Below, piece after piece: positions 9,266 through 18,900 of a stretch of DNA of 64,000 nt. Made by a program: the position numbers and the translations under genes. Source of the DNA: Faucicola sp041855445 (lineage in GTDB: Bacteria; Pseudomonadota; Gammaproteobacteria; Pseudomonadales; Moraxellaceae); contig JBHAEG010000022.1 in the NCBI GenBank assembly GCA_041855445.1, forward strand, positions 31,615 through 95,614, read 5' to 3'. Numbering within the stretch: the stretch's first letter is position 1; the number at the start of each line of letters is the position of its first letter. The notes below the pieces were generated by a model that ran no database searches, was not told the DNA's origin, and saw nothing but the letters and a program-made list of their open reading frames with translations.

Positions 9266-10273
9266 ATGACAAAAAAGCGTGGACTTGCGTCTAACCGTGG
9301 ACTTGATGCCTTACTGGGTTCAATCAAAAAAGAAAAACTGATTGCAGGAGGTTTGGCAAAAACAAACGTAATGGAACAGCCTACCTCACAAAACTTAAAA
9401 CCAGCCATGACGCAGAAAAATAATAAACAAGTATCTAGCGAAAAAAACATAAATGAGCTGGAAGGTCATGAATTAAGTTTAATATATATTGATGTAAATT
9501 GTTTACAGCGAGGCAAATATCAGCCAAGAACTGATTTGAAAGAAGAGACGTTACAAGAGCTTGCCACTTCAATTAAACAGCATGGAGTAATGCAACCAAT
9601 CGTTATTCGTCCTTTACCAAAACCGTATGAGGCAAATATTACCCATGAAATTATTGCAGGAGAACGGCGTTGGCGAGCGACCCAGATTGCAGGATTGAGC
9701 CATATTCCAGCAATAGAACGCCCGATTTCTGATGATTTGGCAATAGCTTTAGCACTGATTGAGAATATTCAACGGGAGGATTTATCAATCATGGAGCAGG
9801 CAAGGGCATTACAACGATTTCATGATGAATTTGGTATGAGTCATGCCCAAATTGCTGATGTCGTGGGTAAAGCTCGGACAACTGTGTCTAATATGTTACG
9901 GTTAAATCAGTTACATGATGAAGTTAAAACAGTGTTAAATGATGGTTTGATTGATATGGGACATGCTCGGGCATTATTGCCACTGTCACCACAACAACAG
10001 CCTATTATTGCAAAAAAAATTATCCATGAACAGCTGAGTGTCCGCCAAACTGAACAATTGATTAAACAAATGCTAAATCCGCAGGAACAGCCAAAACCAA
10101 GTAAAGAAATTGATTATGAACGTTTACGTCTTAATCAACAGTTATCAGAAAAACTTGGAGCGGTAGTAAAAATCAAAGGTTCATCGGTTGGCAAAGGCAG
10201 TATTGAAATTTTCTACCATAATGCAGAAGAATTGCAAGCATTGATTGAACAGCTACAAGGTGAATTAAGTTAA
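9266..10273 (+). CDS. parB: Chromosome-partitioning protein ParB (Spo0J)
   Basis: Binds parS and spreads as a CTP-dependent clamp. The N-terminal tail (about residues 1-75) carries the ParA-stimulating basic start (MTKKRGLASNRGLDALLGS). The ParB/Srx domain has GERRWRATQIAGL. The central HTH (MSHAQIADVVGKARTTVSNML) is followed by the C-terminal dimerisation region. The length of 335 is slightly long because of a Gln/Asn/Lys-rich linker at residues about 30-75. An AGGAAA Shine-Dalgarno is present. I found no full parS site in the window. Confidence 0.95.
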   Translation: MTKKRGLASNRGLDALLGSIKKEKLIAGGLAKTNVMEQPTSQNLKPAMTQKNNKQVSSEKNINELEGHELSLIYIDVNCLQRGKYQPRTDLKEETLQELATSIKQHGVMQPIVIRPLPKPYEANITHEIIAGERRWRATQIAGLSHIPAIERPISDDLAIALALIENIQREDLSIMEQARALQRFHDEFGMSHAQIADVVGKARTTVSNMLRLNQLHDEVKTVLNDGLIDMGHARALLPLSPQQQPIIAKKIIHEQLSVRQTEQLIKQMLNPQEQPKPSKEIDYERLRLNQQLSEKLGAVVKIKGSSVGKGSIEIFYHNAEELQALIEQLQGELS

Positions 10274-10308
10274 AGTTCAATAACTGCAAGCTATTTCATG
10301 CTATAATG

Positions 10309-10317
10309 GAAAATAGT
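10309..10317 (+). promoter_or_regulatory. Extended -10 promoter for exbB-exbD
   Basis: TGCTATAAT is a consensus extended -10 (TGnTATAAT) 35 nt before the exbB ATG, in the gap after parB. No convincing -35 is seen. Confidence 0.5.
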
Positions 10318-10352
10318 TAAACATAATTTGTAAGTTAAGTGAGAGCAAACCC

Positions 10353-11063
10353 ATGTGGGAGTTAGTGAAAGCGGGTGGCTGGTTAATGGCCCCGATTATT
10401 TTATGTTCAATTTTTGCCGTTATCATTATGTTTGAGCGAGCAATGAAATTGCAATTTGCCAAAGTTGCCCCCTCACAGCTTAGGGAACAATTGATGTTGC
10501 GTTTGCATGAACAAGGTGATATTGAGCGTGAACAGTTATTGAATGTAAAAGAAAATTCGCCGTTGGGTGATGTGTTGGCAACAGGTTTGTTATATCGTCA
10601 GTATGGTATTGAATCAATGACCATGCACATGGAAAATCGTGCGAGTGTCCAAATTCATGCGTTGGAAAAAAACATTAATATGCTTGGTACGATTGGTGCA
10701 ATTGCTCCATTGTTAGGACTGTTGGGAACAGTGCTTGGTATTATTACGTCATTTTTGGCGATTACTGATGGGGCGATGCAAGACCCTGCTATGCTTGCGG
10801 AAGGTGTTTCACAAGCGTTAATTACCACAGCGGCGGGTATGATTGTCGCAATTCCTGCGGTGATTGCATTTCGTTATTTTCAACGCCGAATTGTAGACAT
10901 TAATGCACGTTTTGAGCAAGAAGCAGGGCTGATGGTGCAAGATTTACTGGATAATCAGATGGTAACTTTACCTCATGACTATCAACCTATCTTAAAAAAG
11001 GAAGCATCTGTGATTGATAACTTATTTAATCAGTCGATTAAAAACCCAACTATAAATAGTTAA
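10353..11063 (+). CDS. exbB: ExbB/TolQ-family proton channel protein
   Basis: MotA/TolQ/ExbB inner-membrane protein that, with ExbD, turns proton flow into work on TonB-type partners. It has an N-terminal helix (WLMAPIILCSIFAVIIMFERA) and two further helices around residues 105-130 and 150-175. The conserved core is GTIGAIAPLLGLLGTVLGII, then GVSQALITTAAGMIVAIPAVIA. The length of 236 is typical of the ExbB rather than the TolQ group. exbD follows after 22 nt. No tonB is present here. The exbBD-lpxK-kdsB order is also seen in Pseudomonas. Confidence 0.88.
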   Translation: MWELVKAGGWLMAPIILCSIFAVIIMFERAMKLQFAKVAPSQLREQLMLRLHEQGDIEREQLLNVKENSPLGDVLATGLLYRQYGIESMTMHMENRASVQIHALEKNINMLGTIGAIAPLLGLLGTVLGIITSFLAITDGAMQDPAMLAEGVSQALITTAAGMIVAIPAVIAFRYFQRRIVDINARFEQEAGLMVQDLLDNQMVTLPHDYQPILKKEASVIDNLFNQSIKNPTINS

Positions 11064-11085
11064 TTATTAAAGGTATTTACATATT

Positions 11086-11520
11086 ATGCGTTTTCGTAAA
11101 CCTACGGTCGAGCCTTTAGAGCTTAATCTTACCCCAATGATTGACTGTTTACTATTTCTCATTATCTTTTTGTTATTATCAACAACATTTAATCATTTTA
11201 GTAAGTTAAATTTGATATTACCGCAGGCAGAAGGTGTACCAATCACTGAAAAAGACCAACGGATTGAAGTTGCTATTCAACGAGATGGTACATATTTGGT
11301 AAATGGTATTGCGTTAGCTGGCACAGGTGAGGCAGAATTAACGTCAATGATACGTCAAGAAGCAGGAGAAAATCGCAAAATGGTATTTGTGATTTCTGCT
11401 GATGCCAAAACTACCCATCAATCGGTTGTTAAAGTCATGGATATTGCAGGCAAACTTGGTTTTTTAAATCTTAATATCAGTACCGTTGTGCCAGCAAATG
11501 AAAAAGCACCTAGTCCATAA
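11086..11520 (+). CDS. exbD: ExbD/TolR-family protein
   Basis: Partner of ExbB. It has a short cytoplasmic start, one transmembrane helix (about residues 17-36) with the conserved membrane Asp in LTPMIDCLLFLIIFLL, and a periplasmic domain ending LGFLNLNISTVVP. The length of 144 is typical. The gene's last codons form the left arm of an intrinsic terminator, so exbBD is probably a closed transcription unit. Confidence 0.88.
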   Translation: MRFRKPTVEPLELNLTPMIDCLLFLIIFLLLSTTFNHFSKLNLILPQAEGVPITEKDQRIEVAIQRDGTYLVNGIALAGTGEAELTSMIRQEAGENRKMVFVISADAKTTHQSVVKVMDIAGKLGFLNLNISTVVPANEKAPSP

Positions 11521-11535
11521 TATTGACTAGGTTTT
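11508..11535 (+). terminator. Intrinsic terminator overlapping the 3' end of exbD
   Basis: The arms ACCTAGTC (11508-11515) and GACTAGGT (11525-11532) have a 9-nt loop containing the exbD stop, and TTTTGTC follows. It should separate exbBD from lpxK-kdsB-holB. Confidence 0.6.
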
Positions 11536-11546
11536 GTCACTTTATC

Positions 11547-11624
11547 AAATTCGCCGTAAAACTTCGCTTAATGGCAAAACAAAGCACTTATGCCCAACGC
11601 TATGAACGGCATTTTGATGAATAA
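11547..11624 (+). pseudogene. Possible 3' remnant of an msbA-like ABC transporter gene
   Basis: A frame open through 11547-11624 reads ...LRLMAKQSTYAQRYERHFDE and stops 16 nt before lpxK. It resembles the extreme C-terminus of MsbA-type lipid A flippases (E(L)LAxxGxYAxLHxxQF). In several relatives msbA sits just before lpxK, and here the rest of such a gene is absent. The match is short and from memory, so this is an inference. A chance ORF is the alternative. Confidence 0.25.
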
Positions 11625-11639
11625 TTGTCTTTGGATTAA

Positions 11640-12716
11640 ATGATGGAACAACTTTTTTTGACAGCGTGGCGAAAACAGGCAGGTTGGTTATGGTTGTTAT
11701 TGCCGATTTCTTGGTTATATCAAAGTGTTGCTTGGCTCAATAAACAGCTTTTTCATTTTGGTCTAAAAAAAATTTATTACGCTCCTATTCCTGTGATAGT
11801 GATAGGTAATATTACCGTAGGTGGTAGCGGTAAAACGCCACTAATCATAGCTTTGGTGGATTTTTTACAGCAACAAAATATCAAAGTTGGGGTGATTAGT
11901 CGAGGCTATGGTGGCGATAATAAAATAATGCCTACTATTGTCAGTAATCAATCTACCCCAAATCAAGTTGGCGATGAACCTTGTTTGATTGTACAAACGA
12001 CAAATGTACCCATGGCGGTTTGTGCTAATCGAGGACAAGCTATTGATTTATTATTGAAAAATTATCCTGATTTACAGCTGGTTTTAGCTGATGATGGCTT
12101 GCAACATTATGCGTTAGACAGAGATAAAGATTGGATAGTGGTCGATGAACAACGAGGTTTTGGCAATAAACAAATTTTGCCAACTGGTTTTTTACGAGAA
12201 TCATTATCCCGTTTAACACAGCCTGATACGACTGTGATTTATCATGTGAAAAATCAACAATTGACTGATAAATTAACCATGCAACTTGTTGAGCAACCAT
12301 TACAATCGATTTTTTCTTACCAATCTTATACATTAACTGAAAAAAAAGTGATAGGTTTAACGGGTATTGGTTTTCCTCAACGATTTTTTAATAGTTTGCA
12401 AAAATTAGGTTTTGAAGTGGTGGAAAAGCCATTGAATGACCATCATCATTATCAATTAGCAGATTTTAGCAATCTGCCAGATTTGCCTATTGTTGTCACT
12501 AGTAAAGATGCGGTAAAAATTCGTTTATTATTACAAAATGTCTTAACTAATTTGAATTTATATTCTGATATGGAACAACAAATGGTTAAGAATTTGGCAA
12601 AAAATATTTGGGTATTGCCTGTAGTAGCTGAATTATCACCGACAGTTTATCAAAATTTTACCCAACAATTACAAGAACTTGGTATTATAGTGGGTAATGA
12701 AACAGTCAAAGGATAA
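11640..12716 (+). CDS. lpxK: Tetraacyldisaccharide 4'-kinase
   Basis: Phosphorylates the 4'-position of the lipid A disaccharide precursor at the inner face of the inner membrane. An N-terminal hydrophobic segment (about residues 14-30) precedes the Walker A-like loop NITVGGSGKTPLI. The characteristic VISRGYGG, VGDEP and LADDGLQHYALDRD motifs follow. The length of 358 is close to the family's (about 330). It is followed directly by kdsB, a second LPS gene, whose Shine-Dalgarno lies inside the lpxK end. Confidence 0.95.
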   Translation: MMEQLFLTAWRKQAGWLWLLLPISWLYQSVAWLNKQLFHFGLKKIYYAPIPVIVIGNITVGGSGKTPLIIALVDFLQQQNIKVGVISRGYGGDNKIMPTIVSNQSTPNQVGDEPCLIVQTTNVPMAVCANRGQAIDLLLKNYPDLQLVLADDGLQHYALDRDKDWIVVDEQRGFGNKQILPTGFLRESLSRLTQPDTTVIYHVKNQQLTDKLTMQLVEQPLQSIFSYQSYTLTEKKVIGLTGIGFPQRFFNSLQKLGFEVVEKPLNDHHHYQLADFSNLPDLPIVVTSKDAVKIRLLLQNVLTNLNLYSDMEQQMVKNLAKNIWVLPVVAELSPTVYQNFTQQLQELGIIVGNETVKG

Positions 12717-12720
12717 TCAG

Positions 12721-13512
12721 ATGACTAAAAAATATATTGTTATTCCAGCCCGTTATAAAAGTACTCGTTTACCCGCCAAGCCATTATTAACTATTCATGG
12801 TAAACCAATGATTTTGTGGGTAGTTGATAGAGCAAATGCTGTGAAGCAGGCAGGTATTGCTGATGAAGTATGGGTCGCAACTGATGATGATAGAATAGCT
12901 GAGGTTTGTCAAGAGTATGGAGCAAATGTGGTAATGACTCGTGCAGACCATGTGTCAGGCACAGATAGACTGGGTGAGGTGGCTCAAATTCATGGCTGGC
13001 AAGCTGATGATATTGTCATCAATATGCAAGGCGATGAACCACTTGTGCCAATAAGTTTAATTGAACAAGTTACTAACTTATTATTGGAAAAGCCAAATTG
13101 TGTTATGGCAACATTGGCAGAACCAATTGCAACTTATGAAGAGTTTTTACGTCCATCTGTGGTAAAAGTGGTGAAAAATCAACAACAACAAGCGTTATAT
13201 TTTAGCCGTTCGCCAATTCCTTGTTGTCGAGATGTGGCAATGGCAGATAGTCCGCCCGCCATGTTAGACGCACCACCAGAAGCCTTACGCCATCTAGGTT
13301 TGTATGCTTACCGAGTAAATTTATTACAACAATTTGGCTCATGGCAACAAGGTACATTAGAAACGTTAGAAAGTTTAGAACAGTTGCGGATTTTAGAGCA
13401 AGGTTGTCATATTGCGATTGATATTGCTTGTGCATCGTTACCTGCTGGCGTTGATACGCAAGCGGATTTAGACCGTTTAAATGCAATGGATTTATCAAGT
13501 TTTATTAATTAG
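12721..13512 (+). CDS. kdsB: CMP-KDO synthetase (3-deoxy-manno-octulosonate cytidylyltransferase)
   Basis: Activates KDO with CTP for LPS inner-core synthesis. The sequence starts MTKKYIVIPARYKSTRLPAKP, aligned with the standard KdsB N-terminus, and carries NMQGDEP and YFSRSPIP. I chose ATG 12721 because AAAGGA lies 7 nt upstream; the in-frame ATG at 12697 would overlap lpxK and add eight unmatched residues. 263 residues against the usual 248-255. It lies 4 nt after lpxK and 7 nt before holB. Confidence 0.95.
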   Translation: MTKKYIVIPARYKSTRLPAKPLLTIHGKPMILWVVDRANAVKQAGIADEVWVATDDDRIAEVCQEYGANVVMTRADHVSGTDRLGEVAQIHGWQADDIVINMQGDEPLVPISLIEQVTNLLLEKPNCVMATLAEPIATYEEFLRPSVVKVVKNQQQQALYFSRSPIPCCRDVAMADSPPAMLDAPPEALRHLGLYAYRVNLLQQFGSWQQGTLETLESLEQLRILEQGCHIAIDIACASLPAGVDTQADLDRLNAMDLSSFIN

Positions 13513-13519
13513 TAATATT

Positions 13520-14617
13520 ATGGCAACGCAAAACGATAAACAACAACGTTATTATTGGGCAGACCCTGTCAATGATGAGGTGATAAAAACATGGTTTTTT
13601 GCTCCATTATTGCCATGGCAACAATCAACATGGCAATATGTGACTGAGCATTTTCCAGATTTGCCCCATGCAATATTATTTGCTGGTAATGTCGGTACAG
13701 GAAAACGGGCGTTTGTTTATCGGTTTGTTGCTTGGGCACTTTGTCAAAATAAACAACCACAAAGTGCCTGTGGTGATTGTGAAAGTTGTCAATGGTTGCT
13801 TGCAAAGACTCACCCAAATTTGATGATTTTACCAAAACCACAGACGGTGGAAACCATTGAAAAACTTAAAAAAACGAAAAATTTAACGGATAATAGTCCT
13901 GCTCATCATACCTCATCATTGATAAAAATAGAAAATATTCGAGAAATACAGCCATTTGTTCAGCAAAGTAGTCATGGACATCGAATTGTCGTTATTCATC
14001 AAGCAGATAGAATGACGTTAGGAGCGAGTAATGCGTTATTAAAAACTTTGGAAGAACCAGCTGACAATGTGTTGATGTTATTACTGAGTGATACCCCATC
14101 ACAACTTTTACCGACAGTTCGTTCACGTCTGCAACAATTTGAAATTAGTAAAATTTCAATAGAACAAGCAATTAACTTTATGCAACAACAAATGCCAAAT
14201 GTGAATTTTCAAGATTTACAACAAGTTAGTTTTATGTCAAGTAATGCCCCATTTGTTGCGATGGATATGCTAACTAGCACATGGTATCAGTATCGACAAA
14301 CATGGATAATTAGCTGGCAGGCGATACGCACAGGGCAACGCAGTGCAATTCAGGCAAGTGATTATTGGCAGGGTTTGTTAAGTTTGACAGATTTTTTATA
14401 TTTATCACAAATGATGTTAATTGAAATTGCAAATTCAATCTTTGGTTTAAAAAAAATACAATATGATATTAATATAAGTAAGCTAAATCCATTGCCAAGC
14501 TTATTGTCAATTCATACCATACAAAAAACCATTGAGGATATTTGGCAAGCACGCCAACAACATATTCAAGATAAGTTATGCTATGATAAGTTAATGAGCC
14601 AAATGGCGAACAGTTAA
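13520..14617 (+). CDS. holB: DNA polymerase III delta' subunit
   Basis: Clamp-loader subunit. From ATG 13520 it has 365 residues. A short lead (WFFAPLLPWQQSTWQYV) precedes a P-loop-like segment (GNVGTGKRAFVYRFVAWALC). A zinc-binding cluster CGDCESC follows, and then the sensor region LLKTLEEPADNVLMLLLSD with the PTVRSRLQQ arginine motif. A longer in-frame start at 13481 would overlap kdsB and has no better ribosome site. The insert at about residues 115-135 (ETIEKLKKTKNLTDNSPAHH) is longer than in E. coli HolB. The PilZ gene follows, as in Pseudomonas. Confidence 0.92.
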   Translation: MATQNDKQQRYYWADPVNDEVIKTWFFAPLLPWQQSTWQYVTEHFPDLPHAILFAGNVGTGKRAFVYRFVAWALCQNKQPQSACGDCESCQWLLAKTHPNLMILPKPQTVETIEKLKKTKNLTDNSPAHHTSSLIKIENIREIQPFVQQSSHGHRIVVIHQADRMTLGASNALLKTLEEPADNVLMLLLSDTPSQLLPTVRSRLQQFEISKISIEQAINFMQQQMPNVNFQDLQQVSFMSSNAPFVAMDMLTSTWYQYRQTWIISWQAIRTGQRSAIQASDYWQGLLSLTDFLYLSQMMLIEIANSIFGLKKIQYDINISKLNPLPSLLSIHTIQKTIEDIWQARQQHIQDKLCYDKLMSQMANS

Positions 14618-14644
14618 TTCTTGAGAAAGTGACAGGAAAAAAAT

Positions 14645-14992
14645 ATGGCGATGCCTTCTCGTGGTGGAATTACCACAGTTCATTATGATACGGTTGAAAA
14701 ATTGTATGCTAGTTATTTATCATTTATCCAACATGGGGCGATTTTTATCCCGAGTAATCAGCAACATGAATTAGGGTCACAGGTGTTTGTTGCGATAACA
14801 CTGCCAAACTCTAGCGAACGTCTGCCTTTAACTGGCAAAGTGGTTTGGGTTAATCATCGTACGCAAGGGCATCGACCAGCTGGTTATGCAATTCAGTTTG
14901 GGAAAGATGAGGCAGGATTACGCATAAAAAATGAAATTGAACGATTATTGGCTGGACAAATTGGTTCAGATAGACCCACTTTTACTTTATAA
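14645..14992 (+). CDS. PilZ-domain protein
   Basis: Small cytoplasmic protein of 115 residues made almost entirely of one PilZ domain (SYLSFIQHGAIFIPS, LPLTGKVVWVNHRT, YAIQF). PilZ domains often bind cyclic di-GMP. In the type IV pilus PilZ group next to holB the RxxxR motif is degenerate, and I do not see a clear N-terminal RxxxR here either, so nucleotide binding is doubtful. By context it matches the PilZ needed for type IV pilus assembly and twitching in Pseudomonadales. An AGGAAA Shine-Dalgarno is present. Confidence 0.88.
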   Translation: MAMPSRGGITTVHYDTVEKLYASYLSFIQHGAIFIPSNQQHELGSQVFVAITLPNSSERLPLTGKVVWVNHRTQGHRPAGYAIQFGKDEAGLRIKNEIERLLAGQIGSDRPTFTL

Positions 14993-15003
14993 AAGATAAC
15001 TTT

Positions 15004-15849
15004 ATGACTGATAAACCTTATTTAATATTAACTCAATCCAAAGAAAACGTTACTGTGTTACAAACAACTTGTGGTGATGTCATGAGTGATGCACAAACGC
15101 CCTATGGTGGTTTTAATCTTGGCTTACATGTTAAAGATATGCCATTACAAGTGCATAGCAATCGTGGTAAATTATTACAATATATTCAAACAGATAATCC
15201 GCATATTCAACGTATTCATTGGCTAAATCAAGTGCATGGTAATGATGTGTATCATGTAACAGATAATTTAAAAAGTGAATTAATATCTGCTGATGCTCAT
15301 ATTACTACTTGTCATCATGTTGCCCTTGCGATTATGACGGCAGATTGTGTGCCAATCGTACTGGCTTCTAATAATGGCGAGGTATTAGGAGCAATTCATG
15401 CAGGCTGGCAAGGATTGGCCAAAGGTATTATTTATCGAACTGTGCAAAAAATGGCACATCAAATGACTATGCAAAATAATAATATGCCACTTGATGAATT
15501 GGCGATAGTTACTCAAGGCTGGCAGGCATGGATAGGGGCGTGTATTGCACCAGAACATTATGAAATTGATGAGCGAGTCAAACAAGGTGTATTATCTCAA
15601 ATGCTAGTCAATCAAGCATTAGAAACTCAATTTTTTCAGCCAGTGAATGAAAAATCAGGACATTATTTAGCAAATTTAGCAAAAATTGCTGAATACCAAT
15701 TACAACAATGTGGTATTACTCAAGTGACGCAAAGTGGTTTAGATAGTTTTGCTGATAAGCGTTTTTATTCATATCGTAGAAAACATGAAAATAAGCAGGC
15801 ATTTACAGGCAGAATGGCAACATTAATTTTTAAATCGTCTAGTAAATAA
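15004..15849 (+). CDS. pgeF: PgeF/YfiH-family multicopper purine nucleoside phosphorylase-like protein
   Basis: DUF152 family, related to LACC1; members act on purine nucleosides and as peptidoglycan editing factors. The metal ligands are visible in HWLNQVHG, TADCVPIVLA, HAGWQGLAKGI and IGACIAPEHYEI. The length of 281 is slightly longer than usual (about 245). It lies 11 nt after the PilZ gene and is probably the last gene of the lpxK-kdsB-holB-pilZ unit. Confidence 0.9.
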   Translation: MTDKPYLILTQSKENVTVLQTTCGDVMSDAQTPYGGFNLGLHVKDMPLQVHSNRGKLLQYIQTDNPHIQRIHWLNQVHGNDVYHVTDNLKSELISADAHITTCHHVALAIMTADCVPIVLASNNGEVLGAIHAGWQGLAKGIIYRTVQKMAHQMTMQNNNMPLDELAIVTQGWQAWIGACIAPEHYEIDERVKQGVLSQMLVNQALETQFFQPVNEKSGHYLANLAKIAEYQLQQCGITQVTQSGLDSFADKRFYSYRRKHENKQAFTGRMATLIFKSSSK

Positions 15850-15875
15850 TTAAAGCCTGATGATGAATAAACAAA

Positions 15876-15904
15876 GCGACAGTGCGATGAAAATCCAGTA
15901 TAAT
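15876..15904 (+). promoter_or_regulatory. Sigma-70 promoter for mfd
   Basis: GCGACA (15876-15881), a 17-nt spacer, then a consensus TATAAT (15899-15904), 45 nt before the mfd ATG. The -35 matches TTGACA at four of six positions. Confidence 0.55.
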
Positions 15905-15948
15905 GTTGTTAGCAAAATATTATGTATTAACCACTGAATGTCTTAAGC

Positions 15949-18900
15949 ATGTCCAGCGATATTTATCAAAATCTTAATAGTCATATTAATCAACCTTTAT
16001 TTAATCAAAAAACTACAATTCTTCAACGGCGATGGTTAGGCAATTTACGAGATTTAAGCTTTAGCCTATGGCTTGCTAGCTTAAATCAGCCTGACAGTGA
16101 ACAACATCAACGACTGAAAGTAGTTGTCACTTATGACCAAAACCAACTCAATCAATTGGAAACAGAATTGGCTTTTTGTGGGGTGAATGCTTATGTGTTT
16201 CCTGATTGGGAAACTTTAACATATGACGATTTATCACCACATCAGGATATTATTTCTGAACGTATCCATCTTTTGACTAATATGCCAACCACAGGGGTAT
16301 TACTCATTAGTGTGCAGACATTGATGCAACGGGTTGCTCCTGCCAGTTGGTTATTAGGGCAACATTTTGATTTATCCATAGGAGATGTATTTGATAGTGA
16401 AAATCAACAACAAAAGTTAATTAGTGTTGGTTATCGGCGTGTGGATAATGTATTTGAACCAGGGGAATTTGCGGTTCGGGGCAGTGTGATTGATATTTTT
16501 ACGATTGGTCAGTTATATCCAATACGTTTAGATTTACTTGATAATAATATTGAAAGCATTCGTTTTTTTAATCCACAAACTCAACGGCGTTTGACTGTAG
16601 AAGATTTACAGGATTTGCCTGATTATCTGCATGGGTTTCATAAATCTGACATTTTAGAAAAAATACATAGTTTTCAGGTTTTACCAGCAAAAGAATTTCC
16701 ATTAGATACAGGTAAAGAAATTTTTCGGGCAAATTTTGCCAGTCAGTTTAGTCATATTAGTGCTAGAAAAGTTGAATTGTTTAATGATGTGATGAATGGT
16801 ATAGCAACAGCTGGTTTAGAATATTATCAACCATTGTTCTTTACTGAGGATATTTGGCAAAATTACAGTGATTTTTTTAGCTATTTGCCAAAAAATAGTT
16901 TATTTATTATTGATGAACGATTTGATGAGAGTTATAAAAATTTTTGGCGACAAATTCACCAACGTTATGAAGACCGCCGACATAATATTGATAAACCAAT
17001 TTTATCACTACAACAATTGTATTTGACAGAGCAAATTTTTTATGAAAAGCTTGCCCAATATGGGCGGATTATTGTTGGAGAAACGCTGACAAAACAACGG
17101 GCTGGAGCATTTAATATTCAATTAAATACGATGCCAGATTTGACAGTTGAACCTCAGCTTGCTGAACCAATGCAACGATTACTTACATTTATTCATAGTC
17201 AAGAATTACCAGTTTTATTGGTGGCGGAAACAGCAGGCAGGCAAGAAATTTTATTAGAATTATTAAAGAATAAATTGTCAATAAATAAAATTAGTAGTTT
17301 TCAAGAATTTATTAATAAAAAACAAAACAATCAAGTATATTTAACCGTTGCTCCAATTGAACGGGGCGTTTGGTTGCCTGATAGCTGTATTGTGATTAGT
17401 GAAACCCAGCTATTTGGTCGGCAAGTATTACAAACTCGTAGACGTAGACAAAGCGATGTATCAGAAGAATTTTTAGTTAAAAGTATTAGTGAATTAAATA
17501 TTGGTGACCCTGTGGTGCATATTGAACATGGTGTTGGACGCTATCAGGGTTTAGTTACTTTAGAATTTGATGATGAATTACAAGAATTTATTCATCTTAT
17601 GTATGCAGATGATGCAAATATTTATGTACCTGTTGCAAATTTGCAGTTAATTAATCGATATATGGGTGGTGATGGTAGTCAAGCACCATTACATCATATT
17701 GGTAGTGGCAAATGGGAGAAGGCGAAACAAAAAGCATTATCACAAATTCATGATGTGGCGGCAGAATTGTTAAATGTGCAGGCACGGCGTAAAGCTAGAG
17801 TGGGTATTAGTTTTTCAATTGATATGGCTCAATATGAATTATTTGCCAGTGAATTTGCCTTTGAGGAAACACCTGACCAAGCAAGAGCCATTTTTGAAGT
17901 CATGCAGGATATGAAAAAAAATACGCCAATGGATAGGCTAATTTGTGGCGATGTTGGCTTTGGTAAAACTGAAGTTGCGATGCGTTCAGCATTTATTGCT
18001 GTACAGGCAGGGTATCAAGTGGCAGTACTTGTACCAACAACGTTGCTGGCAGGGCAACATGAAGATAATTTTATGGATAGATTTGCTAACTGGGCAGTTC
18101 GAATAGAGTCATTGTCTCGGTTTGGCACTAAAAAGCAACATGAAAAAATTTTACAGGATTTAGCCGATGGCAAAGTTGATATTATTATTGGGACTCATCG
18201 TTTATTACAACAAGATGTTAAGTTTGCTAAACTTGGATTAATGATAGTTGATGAAGAACATCGTTTTGGGGTGAGGGATAAAGAACGTATTAAAGCGTTA
18301 CAAAGTGACATTGACGTGTTATCGATGACAGCGACCCCTATTCCTCGCACATTAAACATGGCGTTACATGATATTAGAAATATGTCTATTATTGCTACGC
18401 CACCTGCCCGCCGATTGGCTATCAAAACCTTTGTGATGCAAAAAACTGATAATCTACTAAAAGAAGCAATTTTGCGGGAGTTGTTACGAGGCGGGCAAGT
18501 CTTTTTATTGCATAATGATGTTGCAAGCATCGAACGTATGGCGGAAAATATTCGTGAACTTGTGCCAGAAGCTCGAGTTGCTGTCGCTCATGGACAAATG
18601 AAAGAACGAGAGCTTGAGCATGTCATGCAGTCGTTTTATCATAAAAAATATACCGTGCTAGTGTGTACGACCATTATTGAAACAGGTATTGACATTCCAA
18701 ATGCTAACACGATTATTATTGAACGGGCTGATAAATTTGGTCTAGCTCAATTACATCAGTTACGAGGACGTGTAGGGCGTAGCCACCATCAGGCATATTG
18801 TTATTTACTTGTACCATCACTCAAAGGCTTAACTACTGATGCTCAAAAACGTCTTGAAGCCATTAGCCGAGCTAATACACTAGGGGCAGGCTTTATGTTG

